DNA from: Sphingomonas sp. HITSZ_GF
Lineage (GTDB): Bacteria; Pseudomonadota; Alphaproteobacteria; Sphingomonadales; Sphingomonadaceae
Reading direction: 5' to 3'
Length of the DNA stretch: 64,000 nucleotides
Assembly: GCF_029543155.1 (NCBI RefSeq)
Contig: NZ_JARQXA010000002.1
Coordinates: forward strand, 1 to 64,000
Shown here: positions 27,979 to 36,341 of the stretch, one piece after another
Layout: every line of letters begins with the position of its first letter
Position numbering within the stretch: position 1 is the first letter of the stretch
The notes under the pieces: generated by a model
Database searches by the model: none
What the model was told of the DNA's origin: nothing
The model's input: only the letters and a program-made list of their open reading frames with translations
Program-made: the position numbers and the translations under genes

Positions 27979-27993
27979 TTAAGACCGGGTTAG
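27979..27993 (-). promoter_or_regulatory. CtrA-like half-perfect box upstream of the chemoreceptor pair
   Basis: TTAA (27979-27982), seven bases, then TTAG (27990-27993). The CtrA consensus in alphaproteobacteria is TTAA-N7-TTAA, so this has one mismatch. It lies 71-85 bases upstream of the chemoreceptor start, a suitable place for activation of a motility-linked gene. It is 86 bases from the sdhC start on the other side. Confidence 0.3.
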
Positions 27994-28078
27994 TCAAAGC
28001 CGCCGGCAACGCATGTGACCTTGCATCCCGCGACATGCGGACTAAGGAGACGGCACCGACCGAGGAAGGACATCAATC

Positions 28079-28504
28079 TTGGCCACTGTGCGCAACCCGG
28101 CGCGACCCCTGTCGCCGCATCTATCGATCTGGAAATGGGGCCCGTCGATGACGGCGTCGATCATCCACCGCGTCACCGGCAGCGGGCTGGCGACCGTGGG
28201 AACGATCCTGTTCGTCTGGTGGCTGGTCGCGCTCGCTTCGGGCCCGGCCGCCTATGCGCTGTTCCTCGACCTGTTCACGCTGAAGTCGGGCGCGCTCAAC
28301 ATTGCCGGCTATGTCTTCGGCATCGGCCTGACGCTGTCCTTCTTCCAGCATCTGAGCTCGGGCGTTCGCCACTTCTTCCTGGATCAGGGCGCCAATTTCG
28401 AGCTGAAGGCCAACAAGACGACCGCGACGCTGACCTTCGCGATCTCGATCCTCGCCACCATCGCCTTCTGGGGCTTCATCATCTGGGGGAAGACCCATGG
28501 GTAA
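28079..28504 (+). CDS. sdhC: Succinate dehydrogenase cytochrome b556 subunit
   Basis: Membrane anchor of 141 residues with three helices. The opening RPLSPHLSIWKWGPSMTASIIHRVTGSGL is the SdhC signature (the haem histidine lies later, in the helix FFQHLSSGVRHFF). The start is a TTG at 28079, supported by the strong GAGGAAGGA 9 bases upstream; the first internal ATG would remove the conserved N-terminus. First gene of sdhCDA, overlapping sdhD by 8 bases. Confidence 0.95.
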   Translation: MATVRNPARPLSPHLSIWKWGPSMTASIIHRVTGSGLATVGTILFVWWLVALASGPAAYALFLDLFTLKSGALNIAGYVFGIGLTLSFFQHLSSGVRHFFLDQGANFELKANKTTATLTFAISILATIAFWGFIIWGKTHG

Positions 28505-28886
28505 CGGCACCAGCATCGGCAAGGTCCGCGGCCTCGGCTCGGCCAAGGAAGGCGCGCATCACTGGTGGCACCAGCGGCTCACCGGCGGCTTCAACCTGAT
28601 CCTCACGCTCTGGTTCGTGCTCAGCATCGCGCTGCTGCCGGCCTATGATTTCGAGACGATCCGCCACTGGATCGGCCAGACCCAGGTCGCGGTGCCGCTG
28701 ATCCTGCTCGTCGCCAGCACCTTCTATCACTTCCGCCTCGGCCTGCAGGTGGTGATCGAGGACTATCTGCACGACGAGACGCACATCGTGCTGATGGTGC
28801 TGCTCAACCTGTTCACGCTGACGACCGGCACGCTCGCCATCTTCTCGATCCTCAAGATCGCCTTCTCGGCAGGAGCCGCGCTCTGA
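28497..28886 (+). CDS. sdhD: Succinate dehydrogenase membrane anchor subunit
   Basis: Protein of 129 residues with three membrane helices (about 32-52, 60-82 and 95-120). The segment [23 protein letters not shown], which contains the quinone and haem side histidine, is typical of SdhD. It forms the quinone site together with SdhC. It overlaps sdhA by one base and is expected to be translated in step with it. Confidence 0.93.
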   Translation: MGNGTSIGKVRGLGSAKEGAHHWWHQRLTGGFNLILTLWFVLSIALLPAYDFETIRHWIGQTQVAVPLILLVASTFYHFRLGLQVVIEDYLHDETHIVLMVLLNLFTLTTGTLAIFSILKIAFSAGAAL

Positions 28887-30685
28887 TGTCCGCCTACAAG
28901 ATCATCGACCACACCTATGACGCCGTCGTCGTCGGCGCCGGCGGCTCGGGCCTGCGCGCCACCATGGGCTGTGCCGAGGCCGGGCTGAAGACCGCCTGCA
29001 TCACCAAGGTGTTCCCGACCCGCTCGCACACCGTCGCGGCGCAGGGCGGCATCGCCGCGTCGCTCGGCAACAACACGCCCGATCACTGGTCGTGGCACAT
29101 GTTCGACACCGTCAAGGGCTCGGACTGGCTCGGCGACCAGGACGCGATCGAGTACATGGTCCGCGAGGCCCCGGCTGCGGTCTATGAGCTCGAGCATGCC
29201 GGCGTGCCGTTCAGCCGCAACGACAATGGCACGATCTACCAGCGCCCGTTCGGCGGCCACATGCAGAACATGGGCGAAGGCCCGCCGGTGCAGCGCACCT
29301 GCGCAGCGGCCGACCGCACCGGCCACGCCATGCTCCACGCGCTCTACCAGCAGAGCCTGAAGTATGACGCCGACTTCTACGTCGAATATTTCGCGCTCGA
29401 CCTGATCATGGAGGACGGCGCCTGCCGCGGCGTGATCGCGCTGTGCATGGAAGACGGCTCGATCCACCGCTTCCGCAGCCATGCCGTGGTGCTTGCCACC
29501 GGCGGCGGCGGCCGCGTCTATCAGTCGGCAACTTCGGCGCACACCTGCACCGGCGACGGCAACGGCATGGCGCTGCGCGCGGGCATCGCGCTGCAGGACA
29601 TGGAGTTCGTCCAGTTCCACCCGACCGGCATCTACGGCGCCGGCGTGCTCATCACCGAGGGTGCGCGCGGCGAGGGCGGCTATCTGACCAACTCCGAAGG
29701 CGAGCGCTTCATGGAGCGCTATGCCCCCTCGGCCAAGGACCTCGCCAGCCGCGACGTCGTCGCGCGCTCGATGGCGATGGAAATCCGCGAGGGCCGCGGC
29801 GTCGGCAAGGAGAAGGATCACATCTTCCTTCACCTCAACCACATCGATCCGAAGATCCTGCACGAGCGCCTGCCCGGCATCACCGAGACCGGCAAGATCT
29901 TCGCCGGCGTCGACCTGACCCGCCAGCCGCTGCCGGTGGTGCCGACCGTCCATTACAATATGGGCGGCATCCCGACCAATTATCACGGCGAAGTCGTCCG
30001 CAACAAGGATGGCGATCCGGACTCGGTCGTCCCCGGCCTGTTCGCGGTCGGCGAAGCGGCCTGCGTTTCGGTCCACGGCGCCAACCGCCTCGGCTCCAAC
30101 TCGCTGATCGATCTCGTGGTGTTCGGCCGCGCGACCGGCCTGCGGCTCAAGGAGCTGCTCAAGCCGGGCATGAAGCACAACGAGCTGCCCAAGGGCTCGG
30201 AAGAATTTGCGCTGGGCCGCCTCGATCACTTCCGCAACGCCAAGGGCGAAAAGCCCACCGCGCAGATCCGCGCCGATATGCAGAAGACGATGCAGCGCCA
30301 CTGCGCCGTGTTCCGCGACAGCGCGCTGCTGGCGGAAGGCGTCGAGCACATGAAGGAAGTCTATAAGGGCTTCCAGGACGTGGGCATCGAGGACCGCTCG
30401 CTGATCTGGAACACCGATCTGGTCGAGACGCTCGAGCTCGACAATCTGATCGGCCAGGCCGTCGTCACCATCGAGTGCGCCGCCAACCGCAAGGAAAGCC
30501 GCGGCGCGCACATGCACGAGGACTTCCCGGATCGCGACGACAAGAACTGGATGAAGCACACCGTCGCCAGCTTCGAAGGCTGGGGCGGCAAGGGCGGCGC
30601 GACGAGCATCGACTACCGCCCGGTCCACGACTACACGCTCACCGACGAGATCGAGTACATCAAGCCGAAGAAGCGGGTGTATTGA
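28886..30685 (+). CDS. sdhA: Succinate dehydrogenase flavoprotein subunit
   Basis: Protein of 599 residues, the FAD-carrying catalytic subunit of complex II. The dinucleotide fold [14 protein letters not shown] is followed by [12 protein letters not shown], whose His48 binds FAD covalently. HPTGI and the later substrate-side arginine region are present. Length and ending (full C-terminal domain to IKPKKRVY) are normal. A terminator follows, so the iron-sulfur subunit 4.3 kb downstream must be made from another transcript. Confidence 0.97.
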   Translation: MSAYKIIDHTYDAVVVGAGGSGLRATMGCAEAGLKTACITKVFPTRSHTVAAQGGIAASLGNNTPDHWSWHMFDTVKGSDWLGDQDAIEYMVREAPAAVYELEHAGVPFSRNDNGTIYQRPFGGHMQNMGEGPPVQRTCAAADRTGHAMLHALYQQSLKYDADFYVEYFALDLIMEDGACRGVIALCMEDGSIHRFRSHAVVLATGGGGRVYQSATSAHTCTGDGNGMALRAGIALQDMEFVQFHPTGIYGAGVLITEGARGEGGYLTNSEGERFMERYAPSAKDLASRDVVARSMAMEIREGRGVGKEKDHIFLHLNHIDPKILHERLPGITETGKIFAGVDLTRQPLPVVPTVHYNMGGIPTNYHGEVVRNKDGDPDSVVPGLFAVGEAACVSVHGANRLGSNSLIDLVVFGRATGLRLKELLKPGMKHNELPKGSEEFALGRLDHFRNAKGEKPTAQIRADMQKTMQRHCAVFRDSALLAEGVEHMKEVYKGFQDVGIEDRSLIWNTDLVETLELDNLIGQAVVTIECAANRKESRGAHMHEDFPDRDDKNWMKHTVASFEGWGGKGGATSIDYRPVHDYTLTDEIEYIKPKKRVY

Positions 30686-30705
30686 TCCTTCGATAGCGGA
30701 TTACG

Positions 30706-30740
30706 AAAAGGCCCGTTCGCCAGGTGCGAGCGGGCCTTTT
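30706..30740. terminator. Terminator after sdhA, usable from both sides
   Basis: aaaaggcccg and cgggcctttt form the stem around a 15-base loop (30716-30730). The A-run and T-run on either side let it end sdhCDA transcription and also the convergent SulP transcript. Confidence 0.85.
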
Positions 30741-30746
30741 CTTTGC

Positions 30747-32237
30747 TCAATGCGGGATCGCGCCCGTCTCCACCCCGGTCTTGTCGTGCAGCGCGAAGCG
30801 GTCGATCAGGTCGGCGCTCGCGCGGTTGTAGCCGACGACTTCCACCTCGGCCCCGCCCCCGCGCAGCCGCGCGACGATCCGGTCGAGCGCGCCGACGGCC
30901 GAGATGTCCCAGAAATGCGCCGCGGACACGTCGATCGTCACCCGGCGCATCGGCTCGGCACCCCGAAATGCCGCCGCGAAGCGGTCCACCGAGGCGAAGA
31001 ACAGCTGGCCGGTGACGCGGTAGGTCGCCACGCCGTCCGCCTCGCTGCGCTCCACTGCAAACATGCGGCGGACCTTGGCGGCGAAGAAGATGCCCGAGAG
31101 CAGCACGCCCGCCAGCACGCCCTTGGAGAGGTCGCGCGTCGCGACCACCACGACCACCGTCACCAGCATCACGATCGACGAAGTCGGCGGATGGCGGCGC
31201 AGATTGGGGATCGAGTTCCAGCTGAAGGTGCCGATCGACACCATCACCATCACCGCGACCAGTGCCGGCATCGGGATCCGCCCGACCCAGGGGCCAAGCA
31301 CCGCGAGCAGGAACAGCAGGAACGCGCCCGCCGTGAAGGTCGAGAGCCGGGTGCGGCCGCCCGAGGAGACGTTGATCACCGTCTGCCCGATCATCGCGCA
31401 GCCGCCCATGCCGCCGAACAGCGCCGCGACGATGTTCGCACCGCCCTGCCCCATGCACTCGCGTTTCCGGTTGCCCTCGCTGTCGGTCATGTCGTCGACG
31501 ATCTGCGCGGTGAGCATCGATTCGAGCAGGCCTACCGCCGCCATCGTCAGCGAATAGGGCAGGATGATCCGCAGCGTCTCGAGCGTGAGCGGCACGGTCG
31601 GCAGCGCGAAGCTGGGCAGGCCCTCGGGCAGATGCCCCATGTCCGCAACGGTGCGCACCGGCAGTTGCAGCCAGATGCTGAGCCCCGCCAGTACCAGGAT
31701 CGCGACCAGCGGCGACGGCACCGCCCGGGTCAGGCGCGGGAACAGATAGATGATCGCCAGCCCGGCCGCGACCATCGCATAGGTCTGCCAGCCGACGCCG
31801 ATGAACTGGGGCAGCTGCGCCATGAAGATCAGGATGGCGAGCGCGTTGACGAAGCCGGTGATCACCGATCGCGAGACGAACTGCATCAGCAGGTCGAGCC
31901 GGATCAGCCCGGCGACGATCTGGAACAGCCCCATCAGGATCGTCGCGGCGAAGAGATAGGAAACGCCGTGCTCGCGCACGAGCGGGGTCACCACCACGGC
32001 AACCGCGGCGGTGGCGGCGGAGATCATCGCCGGCCGCCCGCCGAGCAGCGCGATCACCATCGCGATCGTCACCGAGGCATAGAGGCCGACACGCGGATCG
32101 ACGCCGGCGATGATCGAGAAGCCGATCGCCTCGGGTATCAATGCCAGCGCAACCACCACGCCGGCCAGCACGTCGCGGCGCGCCTGGGCGCCGCCGGGGA
32201 GCCACTCGGCCCGCAAGGAAGAGGAAAACTGAGTCAT
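30747..32237 (-). CDS. SulP-family anion transporter with STAS domain
   Basis: Protein of 496 residues from ATG 32237; a GTG at 32258 is possible. It has about 10-12 membrane helices (30-390), with the SulP signature [21 protein letters not shown] at the start and [16 protein letters not shown] in the middle. A cytoplasmic STAS domain (about 400-490, [17 protein letters not shown]) follows. Family members carry sulfate, bicarbonate or dicarboxylates. A structured leader lies upstream on the same strand. It interrupts the sdh gene group in the opposite orientation. Confidence 0.93.
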   Translation of the reverse strand: MTQFSSSLRAEWLPGGAQARRDVLAGVVVALALIPEAIGFSIIAGVDPRVGLYASVTIAMVIALLGGRPAMISAATAAVAVVVTPLVREHGVSYLFAATILMGLFQIVAGLIRLDLLMQFVSRSVITGFVNALAILIFMAQLPQFIGVGWQTYAMVAAGLAIIYLFPRLTRAVPSPLVAILVLAGLSIWLQLPVRTVADMGHLPEGLPSFALPTVPLTLETLRIILPYSLTMAAVGLLESMLTAQIVDDMTDSEGNRKRECMGQGGANIVAALFGGMGGCAMIGQTVINVSSGGRTRLSTFTAGAFLLFLLAVLGPWVGRIPMPALVAVMVMVSIGTFSWNSIPNLRRHPPTSSIVMLVTVVVVVATRDLSKGVLAGVLLSGIFFAAKVRRMFAVERSEADGVATYRVTGQLFFASVDRFAAAFRGAEPMRRVTIDVSAAHFWDISAVGALDRIVARLRGGGAEVEVVGYNRASADLIDRFALHDKTGVETGAIPH

Positions 32238-32306
32238 GGAACTGCCAATCGCGCGCACGGCCTCGCGCCAGGAAAGCGCGGCGGTCTGTCATCGTGCATT
32301 GGGTTG

Positions 32307-32390
32307 CCCGGCGGATCGGCGGCCGGGATAGCCATCCGGACTTTCACCGGATCCTTGCGAATGCCGCCCCTCTAGCGGCGGGGGCCGGAT
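32307..32390 (-). promoter_or_regulatory. Structured leader upstream of the SulP gene, candidate cis-regulatory RNA
   Basis: On the minus strand, read toward SulP, there is a stem atccgg/ccggat (32334-32352), then a competing stem ggat-ggct-atcc, then cccggc/gccggg (32307-32327). The first two share bases and cannot form together. Alphaproteobacterial RNA motifs ahead of sulfate transporters are known (the sul1 motif), but I cannot verify a match to its consensus. It fills most of the 190-base gap. Confidence 0.35.
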
Positions 32391-32429
32391 AAAGGCAAGT
32401 AGGCGCCGGAAAAGGGGGCCGCATCACCG

Positions 32430-32981
32430 ATGAGCGCGTTCGAATTCATCTTCAGTTTCTTCGGCCTGCTGCTCGGCCTTGCGCTGGCAGAGGGCCTGGG
32501 CGGCCTGTCCCGCGCGCTCAAGGCCAGCCACAAGGTGCGGATCGGCTGGGCGACCGCCTTGCTCGGCATCTTCGTCTCATGCGACGTCGTCACCTTCTGG
32601 ATGTATGGCTGGGCGCTACGCGACCTGCTGCCGCTCAGCTGGGCGGTGCTGTTCGGGGGCTTCGTCGTCACGGCCATCTACTATGTCGCGGCCTCGCTGA
32701 TCTTCCCCGACGATTTCGACGAATGGGGCGACCTCGACCGCTATTTCGACAAGCAATATCGCAAGGTCCTCGGCGCCGTCCTGCTCTGCAACATAGCGCT
32801 GATGGCGACCACCATCGCGCTGCTCGGCACGCACGGGCTGCTCAGCCCCAAGGTGCTGGTGTGCACCTGGTCCTTCTTCCCGGTCATCCTGCTCGCCATC
32901 CTGGTGCGCGACCGGCGGATGGTCGGCGCCTGCCTGGCCTGGCTGATCCTGCTCTATCCGCTCTCCGCGGTCTGGCACTGA
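32430..32981 (+). CDS. Membrane protein of unknown function
   Basis: Protein of 183 residues with about five to six predicted helices (5-25, 40-60, 66-90, 113-132, 140-158, 163-180). The start ATG follows a GGGGGCC stretch. It begins with a helix bearing GLLLGLALAEGLGGLSRAL; a polar, acidic loop FPDDFDEWGDLDRYFDKQYRK lies in the centre. No family is recognised. It is on the plus strand with the C13 peptidase gene, 108 bases upstream of it. Confidence 0.75.
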   Translation: MSAFEFIFSFFGLLLGLALAEGLGGLSRALKASHKVRIGWATALLGIFVSCDVVTFWMYGWALRDLLPLSWAVLFGGFVVTAIYYVAASLIFPDDFDEWGDLDRYFDKQYRKVLGAVLLCNIALMATTIALLGTHGLLSPKVLVCTWSFFPVILLAILVRDRRMVGACLAWLILLYPLSAVWH

Positions 32982-33089
32982 CGCCCGGGCCCAGTGCCAG
33001 CGCGGGACGAAAGCGCCCGCCCCCGCTTGACACTGCCCGCGCACCCGCGAGAGTGGGCCGTTAACTATTTCCGGGGGTTCGGCCTGCCC

Positions 33090-34064
33090 ATGCGTATCGC
33101 GTTCGCCATCCTTGCGGCGGTTGCCGCGCTCGCCGCCGCGCCGGCCTCGGCCCAGTACAAGGCGCCGGCGCACGAGGCGGACTGGCCGGGGATGGTTTCA
33201 GGACCCGATGGCATCGACGGGCTCGATCCCGGCCCCGAGTTGCAACGCGGCCGTTCCGCCAAGGCGATGCTCGCCGACAGCCGCAAGCTGAACGTCGCGC
33301 TGGGTGCGCTGCAGCCGCAACGCAAGGCACTGGTCGATGCCTATGTCGTCTCGGTCGCGCTCGACAGCGACCCGGTGTTCGGCCGCGAGGCGCGCGAGGC
33401 AGGCAAGGTGCTCTCGCGCCGCTTCGATGCCGCCGGGCGCACGATCGTGCTGGCCGGCAGCACCGGCACCATGCCGAGCGAGCTGCCGGGCGGCTCGCTC
33501 ACCAGCCTCACCCTCGCGCTCGCCCGCATCGCCGAGGTGATGGACAAGCAGCAGGACGTGCTCGTCCTCTATACCACCAGCCACGGCGCCAAGGTGGGCA
33601 TCGCCTATCATGATGGCGACGAAGGCTATGGCATCCTCAGCCCCAAAAGGCTGGAGGAACTGCTCGACGAGCTGGGCATCAAGAACCGGGTGCTGATCCT
33701 TTCGGCCTGCTATTCGGGCATCTTCGTCGGGCCGCTTTCCAGCCCCGACACTGCGCTGTTCACCGCCGCCTCGTCCGATCGCCCGAGCTTCGGCTGCCAG
33801 GCCGACAATGACTGGACCTTCTTCGGCGACGCGATGATCAACCACGGGCTGCGCAAGAGCCAGCCGCTGGAGGCGGCGTCGGACCAGGCGCGGATGCTGA
33901 TCGGCGAGTGGGAAGGCGCGGCGCAGGTCAATCCCAGCAATCCGCAGGTGAGCATCGGCGCGGACGTGCAGGCTTGGCTCGCCCCGCTCGAGGCGCGCAT
34001 GCCCAAGACCGATACCCCGCCCGTCGGCCGCCCGGCGACCGATGCGCTGAAGCGCGGCGGATGA
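33090..34064 (+). CDS. Secreted C13-family (legumain/caspase-like) peptidase
   Basis: Protein of 324 residues with a clear signal peptide (1-22, ending APASAQ). The catalytic dyad fits clan CD: histidine in LYTTSHGAK (His165) and cysteine in ILSACYSGIF (Cys207), separated by about 40 residues. A FGCQADNDWTFFGDA segment follows and probably shapes the S1 pocket. Bacterial C13 proteins are poorly characterised. Start at 33090 chosen because it yields the signal peptide. The ClpP-like gene begins two bases after its stop, so they are probably a unit. Confidence 0.85.
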   Translation: MRIAFAILAAVAALAAAPASAQYKAPAHEADWPGMVSGPDGIDGLDPGPELQRGRSAKAMLADSRKLNVALGALQPQRKALVDAYVVSVALDSDPVFGREAREAGKVLSRRFDAAGRTIVLAGSTGTMPSELPGGSLTSLTLALARIAEVMDKQQDVLVLYTTSHGAKVGIAYHDGDEGYGILSPKRLEELLDELGIKNRVLILSACYSGIFVGPLSSPDTALFTAASSDRPSFGCQADNDWTFFGDAMINHGLRKSQPLEAASDQARMLIGEWEGAAQVNPSNPQVSIGADVQAWLAPLEARMPKTDTPPVGRPATDALKRGG

Positions 34065-34065
34065 G

Positions 34066-34935
34066 ATGGCCGACCAGGAAACCCTTCTGGAGCGGTTGAT
34101 CCCGGGCGATCTGGAGCACCAGATCCCCGCGGCGATCCAGAAGGCGCTTCCCGGCGGCTTCCGCAACCGGCTGCTCCAGGTCGGGCTCGGCCTGCTGATC
34201 AGCCTCGGCCTGGCGTTCGTCGTGCGCCGCTGGGTCGAGCGGCGCGAGGCCAGGCACCGCGCCCTCGCCCCCCGCCCCGTCGCGCCCGTCCTGCCGCGCG
34301 CGCCGGAACCCGATGCGCCCGCGGCAGTTACCGCGCCCGTGACCGAACATCATGAACCGCTGCCCGACGACGGCACCCAGGCGACGCGCTACCCGCTGCT
34401 CGCCCAGCCGCACGTCGCCCTTTCCGGCCCCGTCGACCAGGCGATGTACGCGTCTTTTCGCGAGCAACTCGCCGCCGCGCCCAAGCAGGGCACGCTGGTG
34501 ATCTCGCTTTCCACGCTGGGCGGCGATCCCGAGGTCGCCCGGCTGATGGGCGACGAGATAAGGCTGATGCGCGAATATTCGGGGCGCGAGATCCTGTTCC
34601 TCGGCAAGGTCGCGGTCTATTCGGCCGGCGCCACCTTCATGTCCGCCTTCCCCGCCGACAAGCGCTTCCTGACGCGCGGCACGCGGCTGATGATCCATGA
34701 GCGCCAGATCCGCTCGACGATCGAGCTGTCCGGCCCGCTCAAGATGCAGGTCGCCAGCCTCAAGGCCAAGCTGCACGAGATCGAGGAATCGGTGCGGATC
34801 GAGGAAGAGGGCTTCCGCGACATCATCGCCGGCAGCCGCGTGCGCTTCGAGGAAGTGCAGGAACGCGCCCCCGCCAACTGGTATATCGAGGCCGAAGAGG
34901 CCCGTTCGCTGGGTCTTGTGCTGGATATCATCTGA
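34066..34935 (+). CDS. Membrane-anchored ClpP/S49-fold protease-like protein
   Basis: Protein of 289 residues. One membrane helix (about 35-55) and an arginine-rich linker are followed by a Pro/Ala-rich stretch and a ClpP-crotonase fold domain (about 110-289). The segments [36 protein letters not shown] (candidate nucleophile Ser186) and LMIHERQ (candidate His211) match the ClpP/SDH-type serine protease pattern. The third catalytic residue is not obvious. It follows the C13 peptidase gene directly and is 58 bases before sdhB. Confidence 0.78.
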   Translation: MADQETLLERLIPGDLEHQIPAAIQKALPGGFRNRLLQVGLGLLISLGLAFVVRRWVERREARHRALAPRPVAPVLPRAPEPDAPAAVTAPVTEHHEPLPDDGTQATRYPLLAQPHVALSGPVDQAMYASFREQLAAAPKQGTLVISLSTLGGDPEVARLMGDEIRLMREYSGREILFLGKVAVYSAGATFMSAFPADKRFLTRGTRLMIHERQIRSTIELSGPLKMQVASLKAKLHEIEESVRIEEEGFRDIIAGSRVRFEEVQERAPANWYIEAEEARSLGLVLDII

Positions 34936-34939
34936 GAGG

Positions 34940-34968
34940 TTGAGCCCTGCGGCGCGATTGGCTATCGC
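34940..34968 (+). promoter_or_regulatory. Possible separate promoter for sdhB
   Basis: ttgagc (34940-34945) and tatcgc (34963-34968) are spaced by 17 bases. The match is modest. A promoter is expected here because sdhB is separated from sdhCDA by a terminator and an opposite-strand gene. Confidence 0.25.
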
Positions 34969-34993
34969 GCGCCCAAGCATAAGGAACCCCTCG

Positions 34994-35779
34994 ATGGCCG
35001 AATTCCGCCTTCCCAAGAACAGCCGCATCTCCTCCAAGGGCAAGGAGCACAAGGCGGACCCGGGCGCGAAGAACGTCAAGAAGTTCAAGATCTACCGCTA
35101 CGATCCGGATAGCGGCGAGAATCCGCGCTACGATCTGTTCGAGATCGACCTCGACGAATGCGGCCCGATGGTCCTCGACGCGCTGATCAAGATCAAGTCA
35201 GAGCAGGACAGCTCGCTCACCTTCCGCCGGTCGTGCCGCGAGGGCATTTGCGGCTCGTGCGCGATGAACATGGACGGCCGCAACGGCCTCGCCTGCACCA
35301 CCGCGATCGAGGATATCAAGGGCGATATCCGCATCACGCCGCTGCCGCACATGGACGTGATCAAGGACCTGGTTCCCGACTTCACCCACTTCTATGCGCA
35401 GTACAGCTCGATCAAGCCATGGCTGCAGACCGTCTCGACCACGCCCTCGGGCAAGGAGCGGCTCCAGTCGCCGGCCGACCGCGAGAAGCTCGACGGCCTG
35501 TACGAGTGCATCCTGTGCGCCTGCTGCTCGACCTCGTGTCCGAGCTATTGGTGGAACAGCGACAAGTTCCTCGGCCCGGCGATCCTGCTCCAGGCCTATC
35601 GCTGGCTGGCCGATTCGCGCGACGAGATGACCGGCGAGCGCCTCGACAATCTCGAGGATCCGTTCCGCCTCTATCGCTGCCACACGATCATGAACTGCTC
35701 GAACGTCTGCCCGAAGGGCCTGAGCCCGGGCAAGGCGATCGCCGAGATCAAGAAGATGGAAGCCGAGCGCTCGTTCTGA
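34994..35779 (+). CDS. sdhB: Succinate dehydrogenase iron-sulfur subunit
   Basis: Protein of 261 residues. The plant-type [2Fe-2S] ligands are in [12 protein letters not shown] and NGLAC (Cys81, 86, 89, 101). The [4Fe-4S]/[3Fe-4S] ligands lie in [18 protein letters not shown] and [14 protein letters not shown]. An AAGGA lies 8 bases before ATG 34994; the longer frame upstream is non-coding. It carries electrons from the SdhA flavin to the quinone site. It lies 4.3 kb from sdhA. Confidence 0.96.
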   Translation: MAEFRLPKNSRISSKGKEHKADPGAKNVKKFKIYRYDPDSGENPRYDLFEIDLDECGPMVLDALIKIKSEQDSSLTFRRSCREGICGSCAMNMDGRNGLACTTAIEDIKGDIRITPLPHMDVIKDLVPDFTHFYAQYSSIKPWLQTVSTTPSGKERLQSPADREKLDGLYECILCACCSTSCPSYWWNSDKFLGPAILLQAYRWLADSRDEMTGERLDNLEDPFRLYRCHTIMNCSNVCPKGLSPGKAIAEIKKMEAERSF

Positions 35780-35782
35780 TCC

Positions 35783-36241
35783 GTGAACCAGCCGGGCCCC
35801 GAGCATTTCTTCTACGAGGATGATCCGGATCTGCCGGGCTGGAAGCGCTGGCAGATCGTGGATCAGGGGCGGTTCAACAGCTTCATCGGTTCGCTTTCGG
35901 TAAAGGCCGTGAGCGAGCGGACCGCGCTGGTCCGCCACCGCTTCGAGCGCCAGCATTCGAACCTGCGCGACCATATCCATGGCGGCGCGCTGGCCGGCTT
36001 CATCGACATGGCATTGTTCGCGGCGGCGCGCGGGCTGGGGGTGCTCGCCGGCCCGGCCTCGACCGTCGACATGTCGATCCAGTTCATCGCCGGCGGCGCG
36101 ATCGGCACCGAGACCGAGGCCGAAGTCGAGCTGCTCCGCGAGACCGGCCGCATGCTCTTCCTGCGCGGCGTCGTCCGCCAGGGCGAAGTCACCGTCGCCA
36201 GCTTCCTCGGCACCATCCGCAAGAGTTCGCCCCCGGCATGA
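35783..36241 (+). CDS. PaaI-family hotdog thioesterase
   Basis: Protein of 152 residues with GTG start at 35783, 3 bases after the sdhB stop. A hotdog fold is indicated by HIHGGALAGFIDMALFAAA (catalytic loop) followed by TVDMSIQFIAGG. Related enzymes hydrolyse aromatic or fatty acyl-CoA. Co-transcription with sdhB is likely from the spacing. Confidence 0.88.
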   Translation: MNQPGPEHFFYEDDPDLPGWKRWQIVDQGRFNSFIGSLSVKAVSERTALVRHRFERQHSNLRDHIHGGALAGFIDMALFAAARGLGVLAGPASTVDMSIQFIAGGAIGTETEAEVELLRETGRMLFLRGVVRQGEVTVASFLGTIRKSSPPA

Positions 36242-36255
36242 CCACACCCCGTTCT

Positions 36256-36330
36256 CGTCATCCCGGCGAAAGCCGGGATCTCAGGCGTTGGCGCTTGCGG
36301 CACGAGATCCCGGCTTTCGCCGGGATGACG
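36256..36330. repeat. Paired inverted repeat related to the GIY-YIG element ends
   Basis: A 27-base perfect inverted pair (36256-36282 and 36304-36330) contains the core tcccggcgaaagccggga and encloses a 21-base spacer, aggcgttggcgcttgcggca plus one. The arm and spacer resemble the repeat at 25067 and the ends of the element at 22963. No target duplication is evident. It lies between the thioesterase and zapE genes and would be transcribed. Confidence 0.9.
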
Positions 36331-36341
36331 GAGGGGGCGGC

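Noticed and set aside
32290..32400. Cobalamin or FMN riboswitch ahead of SulP, suggested by ggtgaaagtcc
   Set aside because: The remaining conserved boxes of either riboswitch are absent and the downstream gene does not fit. Kept only as an unnamed structured leader.
33027..33032. TTGACA as the -35 box of the C13 peptidase gene
   Set aside because: No acceptable -10 hexamer lies 16-18 bases downstream.
34697..34993. N-terminal extension of sdhB into the ClpP-like gene
   Set aside because: The extra 99 codons are arginine/serine-rich shadow sequence; SdhB similarity begins at 34994 behind a good ribosome binding site.
22963..36330. CRISPR array, suggested by recurring GTCATCCC-type palindromes
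   Set aside because: Copies are few, far apart, in both orientations and without regular spacers; no cas genes are present.
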